In this document: piece by piece, positions 30,501 to 46,310 of the stretch
Position numbering within the stretch: position 1 is the stretch's first letter
Layout: each line of letters opens with the position of its first letter
From: Batrachochytrium dendrobatidis JAM81
Lineage: Eukaryota; Chytridiomycota; Chytridiomycetes; Rhizophydiales
Direction: 5' to 3'
Length of the DNA: 64,000 nucleotides
Assembly (NCBI RefSeq): GCF_000203795.2
Contig: NW_006281106.1
Coordinates: forward strand, 439,302 to 503,301
Translations under genes and position numbers: made by a program
Notes under the pieces: model-generated
The model's input: the letters and a program-made list of their open reading frames with translations, nothing else
Told to the model about the DNA's origin: nothing
Databases searched by the model: none

Positions 30501-30887
30501 ATCCATCGACGCGCTGGGTGAGAGCTGGTTCAAGTCACAAAAGTCGGGATAAAGTAGCACCCTTGGCGACCCAAAGCAAGACCTTTGCTGCTCGACAGTA
30601 TGCATGTAGTGACTTGTTTGCTGCTGATTTCGAATGGGAGTATGTCGGAGTGAATTGGGGATTGCATTTGATGTTCCGTGTGTACGACTAGGTACTGCAC
30701 AATACGTTCGCGAAGATATGGTGCTAGATAATGGTGCCAATGGTGCCAATGACTCGATAGTTGATGCTGGAATGGGTGTAGTATATGACCACTGGTCATG
30801 TCTATCCACAGGCACTCGTTTTACAGGAGATGGTGTGTTGGGAACACGCTCAACTTTATGGCATGGCTCTGCATAAGTGCCATTCAT
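27577..30887 (-). CDS. PH-domain protein with long coiled coil
   Basis: The three exons are 30887-30312, about 30199-30080 and about 29999-27577, in phase, giving about 1040 residues. Residues 1-192 are low complexity. Residues about 193-300 look like a pleckstrin-homology domain: VRLNGPIWFKEGAKWQMLHG, LRLELYRNDK-like strand, SRLVRVHDLTGLQVCECP, FPFELAE, VCLFAQNTDAERSKWISAYK, where the terminal Trp-containing helix is typical. The remaining 700 or so residues are mostly helical and coiled coil (for example TERLSRISRDHNEHMSSTSS, MAKEQFEELVSQVKKLEKQK). A role as a membrane-linked scaffold is inference. I cannot name an orthologue. Confidence 0.78.
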
Positions 30888-31149
30888 TTTAGGATATGTT
30901 TGAAATGGCGTTGCTTAATGTTTAAAATGGGTTGATGCATCTAAACTAGCTTTGAAATCAATTTATGGAACTTCACGTGTGATGCATTATGAATAGCCTG
31001 CGACCATGATGAATCTAAAATCATTAGTATCGACTTGTTTGGGTAAATGATGAGCAGATTTGTATGAATTGGCTAATACTGAATTCTGAGACTGTCAAGT
31101 TACATTTTAATGATACAACAGCCTACCCAACAAGCCAATACTGGGTTGA

Positions 31150-31202
31150 ATCCAATTTAATCCAATCCGATTTAATTTAATCCAATCCAATTTAATCCAA
31201 TG
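31150..31202. repeat. TTTAATCCAATCC-type tandem repeat
   Basis: The words TCCAATTTAATCCAATCC and TTTAATTTAATCCAATCC alternate four to five times. It is a simple, slippage-prone repeat. Confidence 0.8.
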
Positions 31203-32253
31203 ATCTGATTTTGAAATTGCGCGGGTTGCACGAGTTGCCAAATTCAGCAAGTTGTGGCTAAAGAAGTGTAAATGGCAATATTATGGTCTTGCATCATCTT
31301 GGCAATGGTAACTGTCCAACAAAGCTGTCTTGTTCATATGGGGTTGTATTTTACTTGGCTATCATCAAACTACTTTGAACTGTTGTGTATTTGGAATGAA
31401 GCATGGTCGACTATACTCTTTGATATGTAGATCTACATTTTATAGTGAGTTGGAGCACATGAGGTTGGTCAGTGGTGATGTTGCCAGCCTTTCAAAGCTA
31501 TCAGAAAAACAGTGACTAGGTCCGTTTCCATATCCAATTCAACTGTCGACAATGCACACATCGGTTGCTCGTATACTATGACTTGCTATTGAACCAAATC
31601 CAACGATTTATTCAAAATTCAATGATTTGATAATCCATCAGCAGTAAGTTGAAAGGACAGGTTTCTACCAATGTCATAATATCACCAGTGTTGAGTTGAT
31701 GACATATATGTTATGGGTATATCAGATGAAGAGAGTATTTTGATATTAGCGTGCTTGATTTTCCAGTCAAACAGAATAACAGACATTTGTATTTTCAGTA
31801 TATTTGATCCATGCAATGAATACCAAACAGACATTTACGTGGGTTGTATTTACTAACCTAGTGTATTGATTAGATCCAGTAGTACTATTTTGATTTTAGC
31901 AATGCATGAAACCTTGTTTGTCTGGTATGCATTACCAATGTATTTTAGGTAGTAGTGAAGAGTTGCAGTTCAGACGCGTAAAAATGTGCAGATTTGTGTA
32001 GATTGACTGACTGGATCTGTGTATACCATCAATGTGTTGCACAGATTATACGGAAGATGTGTGGATATACTTGCTCATGTAAACTAGCTGAACCGGGTGT
32101 CACTGCGTTCAAGACTACTTGAGCAGTTTGTATTCGATGCAGTTGGAGTATCATGCAATAATCGTGTGAACAGACTCGTCACCACAGTCATACACAACCA
32201 TCAATCACTACAGTCGTACTAGACGTCTACAAGTATGAACATGCAGTGCGTTT

Positions 32254-32304
32254 GGTTACTATTCAATCGAGTAGATCTTGGTCACTATTCAATCGAGTAG
32301 ATCT
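32254..32304. repeat. 26-bp tandem duplication
   Basis: Two adjacent units contain ACTATTCAATCGAGTAGATC, differing by about one base. Confidence 0.85.
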
Positions 32305-32722
32305 GCCTATCACATATACAGTCAGATACAATACATGACCACATTACAGCATACGGTTGGCATAGTTGTATGAGATGGTTGTGCAGTATCAACTGCAGTA
32401 CAAACGAATCTAATATCATCAGCCATGACCGCTGCAGGAGTTGTCAGCAGCACAGCATTACGCATTGTCCATCGTACATGGATTGACTATTGGGAACGTT
32501 CACCGCACTACCCAGCCACCCCACACACTTCAAGCTGGCACATAGATCCCCGATCCGTCAGAGTCGGAGGGATGATGATGATATGGTCCAATCAACTCAA
32601 AGTATTATGTGTTGATGCATTAATGCAGCTAGTTTGTGTTACTCGATTCCACGAGGTCGATGCGTGCGGAGTCTGGGATTCAAGGTAAAATAACGAATTA
32701 ATTGATGATGGTTTGATTATTA

Positions 32723-32828
32723 CGGGACGTTTTTGCAATGTATTCGATTATTACGTGCAGAGAGTTTGGCTTGTCGGGATGTTTTTGCAATATAACCGAT
32801 TATTACGTGCTGAGAGTTTGGCTTGTTG
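32723..32828. repeat. Tandem duplication of about 52 bp
   Basis: Two adjacent units both contain TTTTTGCAAT, then CGATTATTACGTGC and GAGAGTTTGGCTTGT. A few substitutions separate them. Confidence 0.85.
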
Positions 32829-32903
32829 AGGATTCACATGTCAATTGTTTCAGTTAAATAGTGCATCGTTTGTCCAGATCCGACACCATTACCTACTTTC
32901 TGA

Positions 32904-32972
32904 TCAAGATCTTACTTGCCTATCTACCTATTGATCCAAAACTTGCTTGTCCATCTACCTATTGATCCAAAT
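32904..32972. repeat. Tandem duplication of about 34 bp
   Basis: Two units share ATCTACCTATTGATCCAAA preceded by ACTTGCCT or GCTTGTCC. Confidence 0.8.
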
Positions 32973-33151
32973 CTCAGATCTGATTGTTTCCCTTGTGTAT
33001 TTTGTTAAACAGTCATACACACTACTTGTTTGAACGTATTAGTTTGCAGCAACTATTGCAACTATTACAACTGCTACCCATATTATTGTTATCAAGTTTC
33101 GAGGTCAACTCGTTTTACATTTCCATTTCGTGACACCCTACAACACCAATA

Positions 33152-35596
33152 ATGAGCTCACTGTGGTCCCGTCTCAACATCTTATCGGCTGGTTCTCCAA
33201 GACAGCCTCGCCGTAATGCGGAAAACACTATTCTCCAACCAGCCTATACTTCTGAAAATGCACCACACCTTGCCGAAGCAAGCATGAATCCAGAAAGGTA
33301 TGCAGTACAGTATTTGTATTATAGTTGTGCATCTGAATATTGTATTTTGGTTACACAACACATTGCTAACATGACTGTTTACTTGCATGTGTATTATTTA
33401 CGATTTGATGATTGCATTTACGGTATTTTGGGATGGACTCGAAACGTTGCCGAATTTAATTTTGTTGATTCGACTCCGACTACGCGACTTTGATGGTAAT
33501 GATTTTGACTGTTTTTGATGCTATCTAATGTCATTGAACGTCATTCAATGTGTATCAATTGTGATTTGTGTTGGTTGGTATGATGTGCTGGTTGATTATT
33601 ATTTGGAATTGAATTGGTTGATGCCTAATTTGATTTATGGGACAATGGGTTGAATGCTACTTTAAACTTTTACTGTTGTTTGTGCATAATTTTGTAATGT
33701 TGTGATTGACTAGTTCAAATCAGGAAAACATATATACTGATATGTATACATCCAGTGCAATCAGTCCAATCAATGATCCAAGAATCCCTACTTCACCAAG
33801 TAAGTGTGTGATTTTTGTATCAATTTCTCACGAGTTTTGGATGTACATGCATGTGAATGCATGTATTGTGGATTGTTTAGGTTGTAGTGTGTTGATGGTA
33901 ACTATACTGATTATATTTATTGTTTTAAAATATTTACATTATAGTCTCGTCCCTGATTGAGGCAGCTAGGATACTGCAGTCTGGAAAGCAATGCGACTCT
34001 ACAGTATCAACCATATATACTGCAGAGTCCATTGCACCAGATTCAGCAGTGACTGGCCATTCATCAGGACCCGTTGAGCATTATACCGATGCTCAAGCAT
34101 CTATGCTGTCATACAGCTATGCTAAACGGGTTTTGGCGTGTGACAAACCGCCTTTTGAAACTCGGTATAAAGTAAGTTGGTTGTATTAGTATAAATCTTG
34201 GGTTTAGCTTTGAAATTACACAAGCTGTGCTGGATTGATACAACTGTATAGTTATGGTTGACTAATGTTTTATTTATTGGTATTTGTCAACCATTTGTAT
34301 TTGACAGGCTGACCAGATGCAGTACACAAGCAGTAAGCTTCCCGGTGAAGCTGATAGATCAAAAGTGTGGCAGCCCATGTCATCACTGAGGGATTCTATC
34401 AGCTTCCGGGAAGTTTACCGAAAGCAAGGGTTCCTGCGCGAGTTACCCATAGGTCGCCAGTTATGCAACATATTGTTGTCGAATAACTCGGTGGACATGG
34501 TTGACTCGATGGAGCAATGCAACCGGTCGGATGTCTCGGTGGACATAACCGAACCGGTTGCGAATTGCTTCGGGATTCCCATGGACGTCGAAAATCCCAT
34601 GGATTTTGACGTGTACATGGATGACACCGACATCCCCGTGGGTGTCGAGGATCTGCCAGGTACGCGTAATATATAGTTTTAAATGTCAGCGGTATATCAA
34701 TGTATGTGATTTACTAAATCAATTGTTTACTTTATATTACATTAGCACCTACATTCCCAGGTATTGAGGTTGATCTCATGCCGGGAGTGCGCATCCTGGT
34801 GGATACTGTCAAAGTTCCACGCCTTGCTGAGGCTCTTCAGCATCTTTCCCAAACCGGGGCTGGGTTTGGAAAGATCCTGGAGAGTCTGACTGCTGCATAT
34901 CAAGATGAACATGATATGCAGCAACAGCAAGGAACCCAGAATGCTGGCAGTTCCGAGTCTTTTTTGGATGAGCGACCAAAAAAGACGGTCCGATTCGCTC
35001 TGGATGACGCTCCATCCAAACCACTAAATGTAAGTGTAATAGTGCTTGAAATGTTTGAAATGATTAGTAATTGTATAGATGTTTTTACTCATCCTTTTTA
35101 TTTTACCAGATTACAAATGCGTGTGATCCGGTAAAGGACACACTGGCAGGAGTGGAGCAGCCAAGCGCCAAGTCCAAGGCTGGAAAAAAAGTAAGTTGAC
35201 GCATTTGTATGCCATTATTAACAGCAATGACTTACATTTAAACTTTACCATTTTCACACTTAGATGCCCAAACTTGCAAAGCAGACCGAGCTGAAAAAGG
35301 CTCGTGGGTCTGTCAAGCGGGTCAAGCCGGAGCAGGTCTCCAAGTTGGTCAAGCAGACCAAGCCAAAAAATACTTGGTCTGCTAAAGTAGCACCAACCTT
35401 GCAAGACGTTGTAAAGTTGGAGTTACTTAACCAACAGCGAGACCTGCGAGTGGCGCGGCGGCGCAACACGAGCAGTGCTCCTGTCATTGATACTTGTATC
35501 AAGGAGCGATCTTCCAAAAAACGGAAGATCAACTGCGAGGTTGACGCAGATCAACCCCATCCTCCGCGAAATCCAAAGCGGAGATGGATGATCTAA
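33152..35596 (+). CDS. Unrecognised multi-exon protein with acidic middle and basic C-terminus
   Basis: I recognise no family. Seven exons join in phase with clean GT-AG introns, starting at the ATG at 33152 (MSSLWSRLNILSAGSPRQPR), about 500 residues in all. Exon 4 holds a conserved-looking core (SLRDSISFREVYRKQGFLRE) and then an acidic segment (MDFDVYMDDTDIPVGVEDLP). Exon 5 has VPRLAEALQHLSQTGAGFGK and a short RPKKTVRFALDD. The last two exons are Lys/Arg-rich with a KKRK nuclear-signal-like motif and end in PRNPKRRWMI. Exons 4-7 are visibly richer in G and C than their surroundings. A nuclear or DNA-binding role is inference. Confidence 0.72.
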
Positions 35597-36185
35597 ACTT
35601 TGGACTTGAAGCTTTTGGAAGGAAGCTTCAATTCCACCTCCACCTTTATCTACTCCTTCCATTATACCCCATTGATACCCAACTAATACCTGTTAAAAAT
35701 ACCCACTAATACCTTTTAAATACCCTTTTAAAAATACCCTATCCTAATATCTTTTAAATACCTTTTAAATAAACTTTTAAACAAAACCATTAAATTGTTT
35801 TATAAAATCACTTTGAATTTAAAAAAGCTTGGTTTAAACACTCATTTGCCACATGGTGTTTAGTTTCCATTTTGTTGATTCTACCGTCGTGTTTCCACAA
35901 CTTTAGACTGTTTGTGGTTCAATCTTGTTGTATCTGCATGTCTATTGGATTGTGTTGATGAATGTGTAGATTTCAAATTTACTTTGGTTATAGCGTATTG
36001 TTTAGAGTAGTTTAGTACATTGATGTGATATTTTCCGCACATTCATGTTGGGTTGCATCTAGATGGTTAGTCAATTCAATGCATTAGAGCATCTCAAAAT
36101 ACACGATAGTATGCATGCAAGCCATTAACCAATGCAAATGTATTTATTACAAATATGGTGCATCAAACACAAATTCAAGTAGACT
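35597..36185. other. Intergenic spacer
   Basis: Just after the stop, 35660-35790 is an AT-rich run of repeated ATACC and CTTTTAAA words. The remainder is ordinary AT-rich spacer with no gene seen. Confidence 0.5.
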
Positions 36186-36610
36186 CTAAAACGTCATGTG
36201 TAGAGTGCGGTACACTTCAGATACCAAATCAAGTGAACCACAAATAGCAACAATGCAATCGGTGTTACTAGATGTGATAACGTTCCACGCATTTGCAAAA
36301 CTGTCAAAGCATTGCGATGGCGTATCGCCTTGAATCAGTGTATCGGCCACATGTGCAATAATACGAGCATTTTCTGAATGAATCCAAGGCATATCAAGTG
36401 GTTGTGCAAATGGAACGACAAACACGATCTTGGGTTGAACAAGGCATGAAAGTAAATTATGGATATCTATTCCATTAGTAAATTCAACAATCCAGTAAAC
36501 ATGTGCAAGTAACGCTATTGCATTTTGTTGATGGTTGACCTAGTCTGCACGAACTACAGCAACCAATGGGTTGATGTCATGCTCTCATGTGTATCGATCG
36601 GTTGATTTTA
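36186..36610 (-). pseudogene. Decayed 3' remnant of a folylpolyglutamate/dihydrofolate synthase-like gene
   Basis: The reading frame gives EFTNGIDIHNLLSCLVQPKI, VFVVPFAQPLDMPWIHSENA and, at the end, DCIVAICGSLDLVSEVYRTL. This is the Mur-ligase C-terminal domain pattern of folate synthases (NGKDI, PF, MPW, CGSLYLV). Upstream in the same frame a stop at about 36540 interrupts a segment resembling the DGAHN region. No further exons follow before the dispersed repeat at 36663. The catalytic Mur middle domain and the P-loop are absent from the window. It is best read as a truncated relic. A real gene with a missed intron is the alternative for the last 100 codons. Confidence 0.55.
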
Positions 36611-36662
36611 AACAGCTTTGAATAGTTTCTAAACTTTGAATATAATTTGTATTGTCGTCAGA

Positions 36663-37255
36663 TATAATTCGCACTATTCACGCAAAACAAAACACCTGTA
36701 TTTATCTCGTGGTTACTTTTTTATCTGTTCAGGATAAACAATGGTTAGGTATTTGTTACGCTTTCCTACTAGACATTGACCATTTATAACCATTCTCAAA
36801 TACTGTTCATCATATGGTGCATACAATCAGACCATTGTTTTAAACGGATTATTCCATTCCAGTCTGTTCTTGTCTTTTAGTATAGCCATATATTGTACAA
36901 TCATCAAGTTTGAAACCAGATTCATACACTGCAATCCAGATATTGGGTTTGACTGTCAATGTTGTCAATACAACTGTACATGCTCATTTTTGCTATAACC
37001 CAACATCATACATACGTTTGCATTCTAGTTCAAGTGAACAAGATTGCACATCTCAGGAACACAATCGTTGTTTGTATGCCAGTCACCCAATGTTTAGTTT
37101 GAATGAAAGAAGATCTAGAGATTCAGCAAGTGTAGGATGTACTGGAACTGTGATGTGAATGTTGTTTTAAACACTTGCTTAGAAAGCACAGTACTGTCCA
37201 GTAAACCAATCCATTATTCCATGAGACTAATTTTATATATTTAATCCTGTTATTT
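36663..37255 (+). repeat. Left arm of inverted repeat (dispersed repeat copy 3)
   Basis: This 593-base arm pairs with 38584-37992 (coordinate sum 75247). Every segment I compared by eye was identical. It starts TATAATTCGCACTATTCACG, contains the blocks shared with copies 1 and 2, and ends ATTTAATCCTGTTATTT. Beyond the perfect part, a weaker match runs through TTCTACATGGAT, which includes the ERH start codon. Confidence 0.9.
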
Positions 37256-37271
37256 TAGTATTTTATTCTAC

Positions 37272-37815
37272 ATGGATGACTGTAACCCGGCTCGACTAAC
37301 TTAGTTTGTGAGTCTAGGGTACCTTGAAAAAAGACCAGCATACAATTCTTTTGCTGCAAGCAGAGACAACCCAACGAGTATGGGCCGATTTTTCTACAGT
37401 AGAGCAAGCCATGGAAGGTAGTCAAGCTAATTGAGGAGTATATTACTACATGAGTTGACGTGTCAATTACGAATGCTGACAATGTAGTTTGATTCATTCA
37501 TATTGTGATACCAGAGCTGATTAGCTATTTTGAGCACTCCTTAAAGGAAAAAGCTCCCAACAAGCTGACACTTAAATACCAAATTGCAGACTTTAATCGA
37601 TACATTGATACAACACCAGATATTGGATGTCTTGTGTAAGTAGATTCAATGATATTGATGGATGCCTTGTAGTATTTGATGGATCGATCAATCTCACTTT
37701 TAATACCTGAATGGCTAGATTTGATCATGAAACCAAGTCATATGTTCCACATGACAAGACCTGGATTAAGAAACAAGTGTTCACGATGTTGCGAGGGATT
37801 GTAGTCAATAAATAA
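37272..37815 (+). CDS. ERH: Enhancer of rudimentary homologue (ERH)
   Basis: ERH is a small conserved dimeric nuclear protein tied to splicing, RNA surveillance and transcription. The four exons, 37272-37281, 37334-37417, 37515-37635 and 37719-37815, total 312 bases, giving 103 residues, one fewer than the human protein. The sequence shows YQHTILLLQ at the N-terminus, VWADFSTVEQAMEE, LTLKYQIADFNRYIDTTPDI, GCLVFDHETKSYVPHDKTWI and the C-terminal KKQVFTMLRG. These are the ERH landmarks in order. The first exon is only 10 bases and is inferred from phase. The gene fills most of the spacer between two large inverted repeats, and no coding decay is visible. Confidence 0.88.
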
Positions 37816-37991
37816 AGACAAACGGAGTCGAGTCGAAATAAACTGGGCTGGTGAGATAAAAGCCAATCTGAGTAACAATCAATATATTTTAAATAACGAT
37901 TGTCGAGTTTATAGGAGTATTATACTGTACATGGTATAAAAACTGGTATTTAACTTTTTAGTTTAGTCATATCCATGTAGAACAAAGTACT

Positions 37992-38584
37992 AAATAACAG
38001 GATTAAATATATAAAATTAGTCTCATGGAATAATGGATTGGTTTACTGGACAGTACTGTGCTTTCTAAGCAAGTGTTTAAAACAACATTCACATCACAGT
38101 TCCAGTACATCCTACACTTGCTGAATCTCTAGATCTTCTTTCATTCAAACTAAACATTGGGTGACTGGCATACAAACAACGATTGTGTTCCTGAGATGTG
38201 CAATCTTGTTCACTTGAACTAGAATGCAAACGTATGTATGATGTTGGGTTATAGCAAAAATGAGCATGTACAGTTGTATTGACAACATTGACAGTCAAAC
38301 CCAATATCTGGATTGCAGTGTATGAATCTGGTTTCAAACTTGATGATTGTACAATATATGGCTATACTAAAAGACAAGAACAGACTGGAATGGAATAATC
38401 CGTTTAAAACAATGGTCTGATTGTATGCACCATATGATGAACAGTATTTGAGAATGGTTATAAATGGTCAATGTCTAGTAGGAAAGCGTAACAAATACCT
38501 AACCATTGTTTATCCTGAACAGATAAAAAAGTAACCACGAGATAAATACAGGTGTTTTGTTTTGCGTGAATAGTGCGAATTATA
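37992..38584 (-). repeat. Right arm of inverted repeat (dispersed repeat copy 4)
   Basis: This is the exact reverse complement of 36663-37255 as far as I could check. Both arms carry the same 82-codon open frame (36910-37158 plus, 38337-38089 minus), which is a by-product of identity rather than evidence of coding. Inside the loop the match continues imperfectly to about 37965. Confidence 0.9.
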
Positions 38585-38919
38585 ACGAGCAGCAAATTAC
38601 ATAAAACAGTCCAGCTATACTTACGGGCCGTTGGATACAAATGCCTTGCTATTATAGCCAAAAACCCTCATGGATGGAATAAAAGGGTATTGAGCATGGG
38701 TTAAGGGTCAGAATAGAGTAATTGTTTTAGCTGCCGACTTTCAAACAACGACGCCCACTTGCTCAAGGTCACATCTATTGAACTTGATATACAGCCTGGG
38801 GTGGCTAAAAGAGCCGATTAGGATACATTAAATAGCATATTGCTGATCCATTATAGAGTGTAATCAGCAGGTGTAATTCTGGATTACAATTTCAGCTTAT
38901 ATTGTCGGACACAGGTGAT
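38585..38919. other. Intergenic spacer upstream of the phosphatase
   Basis: This is 335 bases without a supportable ORF. It probably contains the promoter of the downstream phosphatase gene. I see no repeat or other structure. Confidence 0.45.
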
Positions 38920-40881
38920 ATGGTACGCTGGCCAGTTCTAGTAGAGAAAGAAGCCTCTGCTCAAGTGATGTGCATGCCAAGTCACACTAATGGAAGCAAG
39001 GCTCAAGCCTCTATGCGTAATAATGTTCCACTGCAGTTGTCTCGATCCGATACTTGCATTAGTAGTCACGATTTAGTTACTCTTATGAGCACCGAGTTTC
39101 TGCATACTCTTATCATTGATGTGTCCTCTCCTCCTATCCATGCCATTCCAGGCACTCGTATCTTTCATTTCTTGGAGCAGTGTCGGTCTGCTTGGAAAAA
39201 TGTTGCATCCACTATTAGGTTTGATTCTGCAATCAAGGACCATCCCCTATTTCTAGACAAAGTATTGAGTACAGCTTTGAATGATGATGTCTGTTCAGTT
39301 GAAGGTATGCTTGAAGGTTTTTGATCGCTGGGATGATTTGGTAATAATTGTATAGATAATGACAAGTGGTTATGTACGCTTATTCATGATTTGTTTGTGC
39401 ATTAAACCTTGGTTTTGATAGTTTCAAATATGAGCAGCAAGACATCGACTACCGAATCGATGCCACAATCTAAACCAATGCATGACAAAACACAATCGTA
39501 TGACATAGACGAGGAAAAAGAAGCTCAAGCCGCGGTTGCCATGTCATCTGTGCTCAATGTAGTAGTATCTGATACGGGTGACAACAATGGATTCGCTTCA
39601 CCCAACAGTATATCCAACATCTTTCAACAGTTTGAGAATCAGCGACAGAATGCATCTGTTTATGAAACCCACTTTGACAAACACGTTGAAGAGTCGCTTC
39701 AGCGTGCTCGTTTCCATGCCGTAGAATCATCCGTGTTTCGACAGCGGATCGGTAACACTGTTGTGTTACTAGACGAACAAGGTTCAAACAAAGGATTTGC
39801 TGCCTTTATTGCTGCTCTTCTTCGAAAAGAAGGGCTATGTAAAGCTGCCGTTGTGCTCCAAGGTGGTATTCTTGGATTCCAACAAGCTTACCCTACGTTG
39901 GTGTTGTCGTACCCATCACCGCCCTTGGTAGATCACCTCAATATGGAGTTTCTAGAATCACTTGCTGGACTAGCGAAAAACAATCCAGTAGACCATTTAC
40001 GCGAACGACAAGATCAACTTGTTCAAGCAGTTTGGTTTGGCAGTACAACTCCCAGCGACCTGCCTTCACCCATTGTTCAAAACCTTTTATATCTGTCAAG
40101 TTGTTTTGCAGCTACTCGAGAGCATCTAAAAAGGTTTGGTATTACACATGTGATTCGACTTGGATGGGGATTTCCCACTTATTGCGATATACATGATGAA
40201 ACAGAATATCACGAGTTTCCAATTGCAGATAGTCCTTTGGTGAATATTCGATCGCTGTTTGAAGAAACCACTCGAATTATTGAAACGGCCCGATTGAATG
40301 GCGATCGTGTTTTGGTGAGTTGAATTGAGCCAGTCATTAATATTTCAACAACAGTAATTCTAACATTTTAATTAGGTGCACTGTCATGCTGGAGTCAGTC
40401 GATCATCGACTATTGTGTTGGCATATATGATCAAATATCTAAAGATGCCATTGAATGTTGCTTGGAATACAGCTTACAAGGTATAGTTTTTGAACCAACC
40501 ATCATTTAAAATGACAATTAACACCAAGCATTCTTGTTGCTGTAGATTCGACCTATTATTCGACCCAATGCAGGATTTGCAGCAGCATTGCAAAACTACG
40601 AGAAGGAGCAACTTGGAGTGTTCAAGTCTTCGATGTCGATTTTTTGGATGAGCGATTCATATCTATACTACATAGACTATATAGAGATAATGTACAGACT
40701 GGCCGGACTGCCTTGTAACAGCAGAAACAAGACGCGCAGTAACCAAGCCGATACAGTAGAACAGTTGGCATTGCTGCAGTTGAACGAAGCGTCGACTGAC
40801 CAAGACAATAAACTAGACACACATCGTTGCGTGCAGAGAACAAACGATGGTGAAATATCCTTGAATCTAACAGAAGAATAA
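38920..40881 (+). CDS. Dual-specificity phosphatase with N-terminal rhodanese-like domain
   Basis: The layout resembles MAP-kinase phosphatases. Exons are 38920-39304, 39422-40314, 40376-40480 and about 40546-40881, about 570 residues. A rhodanese/CH2-like domain is recognisable at both ends, SSHDLVTLMSTEFLHTLIID and VVLLDEQGSNKGFAAFIAAL with LQGGILGFQQAYP. It is split by a low-complexity insert of roughly 100 residues. The phosphatase domain has NLLYLSSCFAATREHLKRFG, the general-acid region and the active-site loop HCHAGVSRSSTIVLAYM. That loop has the catalytic Cys and Arg intact, followed by IRPIIRPNAGFAAALQNYE. The ATG at 38920 is the first in frame. Confidence 0.88.
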
Positions 40882-40944
40882 ACTAGAATTTGCAATCGAT
40901 TTGAATTTAATTCTTGGATTCGGACTTGACAAGTTGGTCAAGTC

Positions 40945-46175
<5,231 letters not shown>

Positions 46176-46310
46176 ATTTGGTATGTGTAACCGCACGAGT
46201 CAAATCCAGATGCTTATCCAACTACTTTGGACGTGCAATCAATAGCTCTAGTATTGAAATGAATCAACAGGGTATTCAATGCACAATAAACCAAGTGATT
46301 AAATAAGAGT

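Larger units (their letters stand above)
30888..33151. other. Gene-poor region with short tandem duplications
   Basis: These 2.3 kb have no ORF that looks coding. The longest, at 32425-32688 on the plus strand, has no recognisable family. The stretch contains four local tandem duplications listed separately. Otherwise I see nothing in it. The part next to 33152 should hold the promoter of the downstream gene. Confidence 0.6.

Noticed and set aside
32425..32688. 87-codon ORF in the gene-poor tract
   Set aside because: It has no family resemblance, no plausible splice partners, and lies among tandem duplications. It is kept only as part of the gene-poor region.
36910..38337. Two identical 82-codon ORFs (36910-37158 plus, 38089-38337 minus)
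   Set aside because: They are identical only because the inverted-repeat arms are identical. The frame is not open in the diverged repeat copies elsewhere and has no recognisable family.
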